Source: Clostridiaceae bacterium UBA4839
Lineage (GTDB): Bacteria > Bacillota > Clostridia > Clostridiales > Caloramatoraceae
Length of the DNA stretch: 9,379 nucleotides
Assembly: GCA_002400085.1 (NCBI GenBank)
Contig: DHEX01000119.1
Span: 13,181-22,559, forward strand
Direction of reading: 5' to 3'
Shown one piece after another: positions 6,276 to 9,379 of the stretch (position 1 is its first letter; each line of letters starts with the position of its first letter). The notes beneath the pieces are model-generated. The model saw only the letters and a program-made list of their open reading frames with translations, did no database searches and was not told the origin of the DNA. The position numbers and the translations under genes are program-made.

Positions 6276-7523
6276 ATGATGAAAGTTTTGATTGTTGGAA
6301 ATGGCGGCAGAGAGCATGCAATAGCATGGAAGGTTGCTAAAAATCCTAAGGTTGAAAAAATATATTGTGCTCCAGGAAATGGCGGAACTGCCCTTTGTAA
6401 CAAATGTGAAAATGTAAATACAGATAATGTAGAAAAGATACTATGCTTTGCTGTGGATAAAAACATAGATATGACTATTGTAGGGCCTGAAGCTTATCTT
6501 GTGGATGGAATTGTAGATATGTTTAAGGAAAAGGGGCTTAAAATATTAGGACCGGACAGAGAAGCTGCAATGCTTGAGGGTAGTAAAATATATGCTAAAA
6601 ATTTTATGAAAAAATATGGAGTTAAAACAGCAGGGTTTGAAGTTTTTCAGGATGTAAATTCAGCTTTAAACTATGTAAAAAGCTGTGAATACCCAATTGT
6701 AATAAAAGCTGATGGATTGGCTGCAGGTAAAGGCGTAGTAATATGCGAAAATGTTGAAATGGCTGAGGAAACTTTAGAAAAGTTCATGGTTAAGGATATA
6801 TTTAAGGGCTCAGGGAAAAAAATAATAATAGAAGAATATTTAGAGGGTGTAGAAGCATCAGTTTTATCCATAACTGATGGAGAAACCATAATTCCTTTTA
6901 TATCAGCAAAGGATCATAAGCAGATTTTTGATGGAGGAAAGGGCCCAAATACTGGTGGAATGGGCGCAGTGGCTCCCAATCCATATTTTAATGAAAAAGC
7001 ATACAGTGATTTTCAAAGGGATATTCTTACTCCAACCTTAAATGGAATTAAAAATGAGGGCTTTGATTATAAGGGGATAATATTCTTTGGCCTTATGATT
7101 ACAAAAAAAGGTGTTTATCTTTTAGAATACAATGTAAGAATGGGAGATCCTGAAACCCAGGCGGTGCTCCCTCTTATGGAAAGTGATTTTGTGGAGCTTG
7201 TTGAAAAAGCTCTTAATAAGGAGCTTAAAAATTATAAAGTAAAATGGTCTGATGAGTTTTGCTGCTCTTTGGTGGCTGCATCAAAGGGATATCCTATGAA
7301 ATATGAAACAGGATATGAAATTAAAGGAGCAGAAAGCATAAAGGATAATTTGTTTGCTGCTGGTGCAAAACTTATAGATGGGAAGCTTTTAACTTCAGGT
7401 GGCAGAGTTTTAAATGTATGGGCAAAAGGAAAAACCCTTGACGAAGCAAGAGAAAAAGCATATAAGAATATAAAAAATATAGATTTTAATGGAATGTACT
7501 ATAGAAAGGATATAGGAAGATAA
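6276..7523 (+). CDS. purD: phosphoribosylamine-glycine ligase (GAR synthetase) PurD
   Basis: PurD ligates glycine to phosphoribosylamine using ATP to give GAR, the second step of the pathway. The protein is 415 aa, typical of monofunctional bacterial PurD. The N domain starts with VLIVGNGGREHA (4-15). The ATP-grasp domain shows KADGLAAGKGV (144-154), IIIEEYLEG (183-191), DHKQIFDGGKGPNTGGMGA (213-231) and the metal-binding EYNVRMGDPETQ (284-295). Two consecutive ATG codons (6276 and 6279) are possible starts; AGGAGG (6264-6269) is 6 nt from the first and 9 nt from the second, so either works and the first is annotated. It is the last purine gene here, separated from purH by a structured gap, and may therefore be expressed at a different level. 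A large hairpin follows its stop. Confidence 0.97.
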   Translation: MMKVLIVGNGGREHAIAWKVAKNPKVEKIYCAPGNGGTALCNKCENVNTDNVEKILCFAVDKNIDMTIVGPEAYLVDGIVDMFKEKGLKILGPDREAAMLEGSKIYAKNFMKKYGVKTAGFEVFQDVNSALNYVKSCEYPIVIKADGLAAGKGVVICENVEMAEETLEKFMVKDIFKGSGKKIIIEEYLEGVEASVLSITDGETIIPFISAKDHKQIFDGGKGPNTGGMGAVAPNPYFNEKAYSDFQRDILTPTLNGIKNEGFDYKGIIFFGLMITKKGVYLLEYNVRMGDPETQAVLPLMESDFVELVEKALNKELKNYKVKWSDEFCCSLVAASKGYPMKYETGYEIKGAESIKDNLFAAGAKLIDGKLLTSGGRVLNVWAKGKTLDEAREKAYKNIKNIDFNGMYYRKDIGR

Positions 7524-7538
7524 GAACTCCAGGGTAAA

Positions 7539-7616
7539 AAATGCCAGACAAACCAAGTGATTTCGTTAAACTCGCTATCCTCTACAAACGAAATACATTA
7601 AGCTTCTCTGGCATTT
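7539..7616. terminator. large nested hairpin closing the pur operon; T-tract better on the minus strand
   Basis: Outer arms AAATGCCAGA (7539-7548) and TCTGGCATTT (7607-7616) are perfect. Inner arms ATTTCGTT (7560-7567) and AACGAAAT (7587-7594) are perfect around a 19-nt loop. On the + strand only three T follow the stem before CCC, which is weak for purD termination. Read on the minus strand the stem is followed by six T (complement of 7536-7541), a much better terminator. It may be bidirectional, or a dispersed palindromic element that also ends the operon. Confidence 0.55.
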
Positions 7617-7734
7617 CCCATCCAAGAGCTTCTACTTGTTCATTTCATATATTTTTCTTATCTCCACTATTTTTGTGCTTTTCATAATCATGTTATTTTG
7701 CAATAATTCCCTTTTAAAGAAACATTCAAATATG

Positions 7735-7748
7735 TGTTACCGTTTACG
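7735..7748. promoter_or_regulatory. cre/LacI-type operator-like site upstream of the regulator gene
   Basis: TGTTACCGTTTACG fits the catabolite-responsive consensus TGWNANCGNTNWCA at all fixed positions except the last (G instead of A). It is centred on CG, as are the other two operator-like sites in this block. It lies about 230 nt upstream of the visible promoter, so it could serve as an auxiliary operator for looping, or be a chance match. Confidence 0.35.
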
Positions 7749-7749
7749 G

Positions 7750-7787
7750 AAATTTTATTAGATGGCTGTCATCTGTAATATTTTTAT
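7750..7787. repeat. 38-nt direct repeat, copy 1 (upstream of the lacI-family gene)
   Basis: Matches 9066-9103 at 32 of 38 positions without gaps, with the shared core GATG(G/A)CTGTCATCT. The core is itself a short dyad (AGATG/CATCT). This copy lies about 180-215 nt upstream of the promoter of the regulator gene. Confidence 0.6.
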
Positions 7788-7963
7788 AATCAAACTTCGC
7801 CTAAGTATTAAAAAACACTTGGTTTGATATAAATTATTGATAGTTTTCTAAAAAAATATTTTAGAAATAACACAGGAACATTATATGATAAACATAGGCT
7901 TTTCAATTGATTCATCCCAAAATATGATTTATTTTAAATTTTTAGAAAGTTTTAAAATTTATA

Positions 7964-7992
7964 TTGACAAGCTGTGAATTTTACTTTAAACT
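7964..7992 (+). promoter_or_regulatory. sigma-A type promoter of the lacI-family gene
   Basis: Perfect -35 TTGACA (7964-7969), a 17-nt spacer and -10 TAAACT (7987-7992) preceded by AT-rich sequence. Transcription would begin near 7999, placing the start point directly beside the operator-like palindrome at 8002-8015. Confidence 0.75.
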
Positions 7993-8001
7993 AGGAATAT
8001 A

Positions 8002-8015
8002 AGAAACCGGTTACA
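8002..8015. promoter_or_regulatory. LacI-family operator / cre-like palindrome overlapping the transcription start
   Basis: AGAAACCGGTTACA contains the perfect dyad AACCGGTT centred on CG (8008-8009) and shares the half-site CGGTTACA with the operator before the kinase gene. It matches the cre consensus except for the first base. Its position just downstream of the -10 region is what is expected for autorepression by the adjacent LacI-family protein; control by CcpA is the alternative. Confidence 0.65.
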
Positions 8016-8043
8016 TAGAAAGGGCATACAAGGGGGAACCTAA

Positions 8044-9066
8044 ATGACAACAACAATTAGGGATATAGCAAGAAAAGCTGGAGTTTCTCAGGCTACAGTA
8101 TCAAGAGTTTTAAATAATTCTGGATATGTGAAAGAAGAAACCAGACAAACTATAGAAAAAGTAATTGAAGAATTAAATTATACACCAAATGCTGTAGCTA
8201 GAAGTTTATCCAAAAGTGAAACAAATGTAATAGGAGTTGTGGTTCCTGATATCAATAACCCGTTTTTTGGTGAAGTCATAAAAGGCATAAGCATGGTGGC
8301 TGATTCACAAAACTTAAATATAATTTTGTGTGATACCAATGAGAATATGGAAAAGGAAATTAAATCGTTAAAAATGCTCAAGGAGCAAAGAATAAAGGGT
8401 ATAATTATAACTCCTACATCAGATACAAATGAATTTAACAGCGAATATCTTTTAGCCCTCGAAGATTTAGGAATACCAATAGTTTTGGTAGATAGAGATG
8501 TTAAGTATTCAAACTTTGATGCAGTTTTTATTGATAATATAAAAGGAACTTTTGATGCAACAGAGGCTCTTATTAAAGAAGGGCACAAAAAAATTGCAAT
8601 TATTGCAGGACCAACCACATCAAAGCCTGGAAGGGACAGACTAAGGGGATATAAAAAAGCTCTTACAATGAATAATATGAAATTAGATGAAAATTATATT
8701 TTCTATGGCGATTTTAAAATTGGAAGCGGATATGAATGTACTAAAAAAATAGTTAGTATGAAGGACAGGCCTACAGCAATATTAGTATGCAATAATATGA
8801 TGAACTTAGGCTGCATAAAGGCTCTTAATGAGATGAATATAAGAATACCAGATGATATGGCTCTTATTGGATTTGATGAAATTGAAATGATAGATGTATT
8901 AGGAATTAATATAAGTGTAGTTTCAAGACCTACAACTGAAATGGGAAAAACAGCTGCAGAAATTCTTATTAAGAAGCTTAATGGTGAGGAAAAGCAGAGA
9001 ACAGAAAGAGTAATTTTACCGCCAACACTATTATTAAAGGGTTCTGAGAAATTAATTAAAAAATAA
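8044..9066 (+). CDS. LacI-family transcriptional regulator (sugar-responsive repressor, possibly RbsR-like)
   Basis: A 340-aa LacI/GalR-family repressor of full normal length. The N-terminal helix-turn-helix TIRDIARKAGVSQATVSRVL (4-23) is followed by the hinge segment YTPNAVARSLSKSET (46-60) and a periplasmic-binding-protein-like effector domain that starts NVIGVVVPDINNPFF (61-75). The effector domain shows VDRDV (149-153), an IDN...GTFDATEALI block (163-177), KIAIIAGP (183-190), RLRGYKKAL (199-207), VCNN (248-251) and ALIGFDEIE (273-281). ATG at 8044 is preceded by AAGGGGG (8030-8036) 7 nt away. It has its own promoter and operator and is followed by a PfkB-family kinase gene with a related operator, so it likely represses itself and that sugar operon. 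The ligand cannot be read from sequence; ribose is a guess from the neighbour. It could also be a purine-type regulator because PurR of E. coli is in this family, but Firmicute pur operons do not use it. Confidence 0.92.
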   Translation: MTTTIRDIARKAGVSQATVSRVLNNSGYVKEETRQTIEKVIEELNYTPNAVARSLSKSETNVIGVVVPDINNPFFGEVIKGISMVADSQNLNIILCDTNENMEKEIKSLKMLKEQRIKGIIITPTSDTNEFNSEYLLALEDLGIPIVLVDRDVKYSNFDAVFIDNIKGTFDATEALIKEGHKKIAIIAGPTTSKPGRDRLRGYKKALTMNNMKLDENYIFYGDFKIGSGYECTKKIVSMKDRPTAILVCNNMMNLGCIKALNEMNIRIPDDMALIGFDEIEMIDVLGINISVVSRPTTEMGKTAAEILIKKLNGEEKQRTERVILPPTLLLKGSEKLIKK

Positions 9067-9103
9067 AATTTTATTTGATGACTGTCATCTATAACATCTT
9101 CAT
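9066..9103. repeat. 38-nt direct repeat, copy 2 (downstream of the lacI-family gene)
   Basis: Matches 7750-7787 at 32 of 38 positions. It begins on the last base of the regulator stop codon. The core GATGACTGTCATC (9077-9089) is a 5-bp dyad with a 3-nt centre and no T-tract, so it is not an obvious terminator. Confidence 0.6.
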
Positions 9104-9168
9104 TCATTTTAAGCCAAGGCTACTGTATGGGATAGAGATTATTTATTAAGGAATTATTTAGTTAAATA

Positions 9169-9182
9169 TGTAAGCGGTTACA
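9169..9182. promoter_or_regulatory. LacI-type operator / perfect cre match upstream of the sugar kinase gene
   Basis: TGTAAGCGGTTACA has perfect 5-bp arms TGTAA/TTACA and fits TGWNANCGNTNWCA at every fixed position. It lies 18 nt upstream of the kinase ATG and just ahead of its ribosome binding site, so binding there would block transcription initiation or early elongation. The candidate -10 TTAAAT (9162-9167) immediately precedes it, but no clear -35 was found. Either the adjacent repressor, CcpA, or both may bind. Confidence 0.7.
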
Positions 9183-9200
9183 CAGTTAGGAGGTTTAAAT

Positions 9201-9379
9201 ATGGAAAAAGCAAAAATAACAGTTATGGGAAGCTTTGTAGTAGATTTAATGAGTAGGACTCCTCATTTACCTGTAAAAGGTGAAACAGTTAAGGGAAGCA
9301 CTTTTAAGCTTGGACCTGGAGGAAAGGGTTCTAACCAAGGAGTGGCAGCTCAAAGAGCAGGCGCTGATGTAACTATGAT
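9201..9379 (+). CDS. PfkB-family carbohydrate kinase, ribokinase-like (partial, 3' end outside window)
   Basis: Only the first 59 codons are present; the frame is open to the window end. The ATG at 9201 follows AGGAGGT (9188-9194) at 6 nt. The N-terminus carries the ribokinase/PfkB layout: a first strand KITVMGSFVVDL (5-16), LPVKGETVKG (23-32) and the sugar-binding signature GPGGKGSNQGVAAQRAGA (38-55). In E. coli ribokinase the first loop reads Gly-Ser-Ile-Asn-Ala-Asp and the Asn contacts ribose; here the position is Val (Val13), while the Asp (Asp15) is kept. This makes ribose less certain as substrate, so no gene symbol is given. Context of a LacI-family regulator and a LacI-type operator points to an inducible sugar or nucleoside-sugar operon continuing beyond the window. 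Confidence 0.88.
   Translation, partial: MEKAKITVMGSFVVDLMSRTPHLPVKGETVKGSTFKLGPGGKGSNQGVAAQRAGADVTM

Larger units (their letters stand above)
7617..7963. other. gene-free AT-rich intergenic region between purD terminator and the lacI-family promoter
   Basis: No ORF of convincing length or ribosome binding site occurs on either strand. The stretch holds an operator-like palindrome (7735-7748), the first copy of a 38-nt repeat (7750-7787), the right arm of an 11-bp inverted repeat (7816-7826) and an AT-rich hairpin TTTCTAAAA/TTTTAGAAA (7845-7853/7859-7867). The A/T-rich run directly upstream of the promoter at 7964 could serve as an UP-like element. Confidence 0.5.

Noticed and set aside
7632..7691. 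Minus-strand 19-codon frame beginning MIMKSTKIVEIRKIYEMNK, faintly like the start of an IS21-type IstA transposase
   Set aside because: Too short to establish homology, no well-spaced ribosome binding site, and no helix-turn-helix or catalytic continuation can be read after the stop. It was left out as a gene, though it fits loosely with the inverted repeat noted in the same region.
8178..8618. 146-codon open frame on the minus strand within the LacI-family gene, and a similar one at 8703-9107
   Set aside because: Both are antisense shadows of a clearly coding frame with conserved motifs, have no ribosome binding sites and give low-complexity hydrophobic translations.

Overview
The window is AT-rich Gram-positive DNA. 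The codon preference for A/T third positions, the strong AGGAGG-type ribosome binding sites and the gene order purE-purC-purF-purM-purN-purH-purD all point to a Clostridium-like member of the Firmicutes. This lineage is inferred from sequence character and synteny; no database was searched.

Positions 8-7523 hold a seven-gene de novo purine (IMP) operon, all on the + strand. PurF, PurD, PurN and PurM carry PRPP through phosphoribosylamine, GAR and FGAR towards AIR. PurE and PurC make CAIR and SAICAR, and PurH performs the last two steps to IMP. purL (FGAM synthase), purB (adenylosuccinate lyase) and purK are not present, so the missing steps must be encoded elsewhere or, for purK, be dispensable. 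Genes are tightly packed in places: purE stop abuts the purC start, and purM and purN overlap by 13 nt. Three start codons are non-ATG: GTG for purF, TTG for purN and TTG for purH. The promoter and any leader riboswitch of the operon lie upstream of the window.

The operon is interrupted by noncoding inserts. A compact GC-rich palindrome sits between purC and purF, and a weak hairpin sits between purF and purM. The 335-bp purH-purD gap holds a roughly 240-nt highly structured sequence followed by a long two-part hairpin that ends just before the purD ribosome binding site. This structured block is the most interesting object in the window. Its architecture suggests a mobile-element-associated noncoding RNA, possibly of the HEARO/omega-RNA (IscB) type or another IS200/IS605-type end, without any nuclease gene. 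That assignment comes from recall of the family and is not proven.

After purD, a large hairpin closes the operon. A gene-free 427-bp AT-rich region follows, with a cre/LacI-type operator-like site and one copy of a 38-nt repeat; a good sigma-A promoter overlapped downstream by a second operator-like palindrome follows. Next comes a LacI-family repressor (8044-9066), a second copy of the 38-nt repeat, a perfect cre-like/LacI-type operator, and the first 59 codons of a PfkB-family sugar kinase that runs off the window end. The second block looks like the start of a sugar (ribose-like) uptake or utilisation operon controlled by its own LacI-family regulator and/or CcpA, unrelated to the purine genes.
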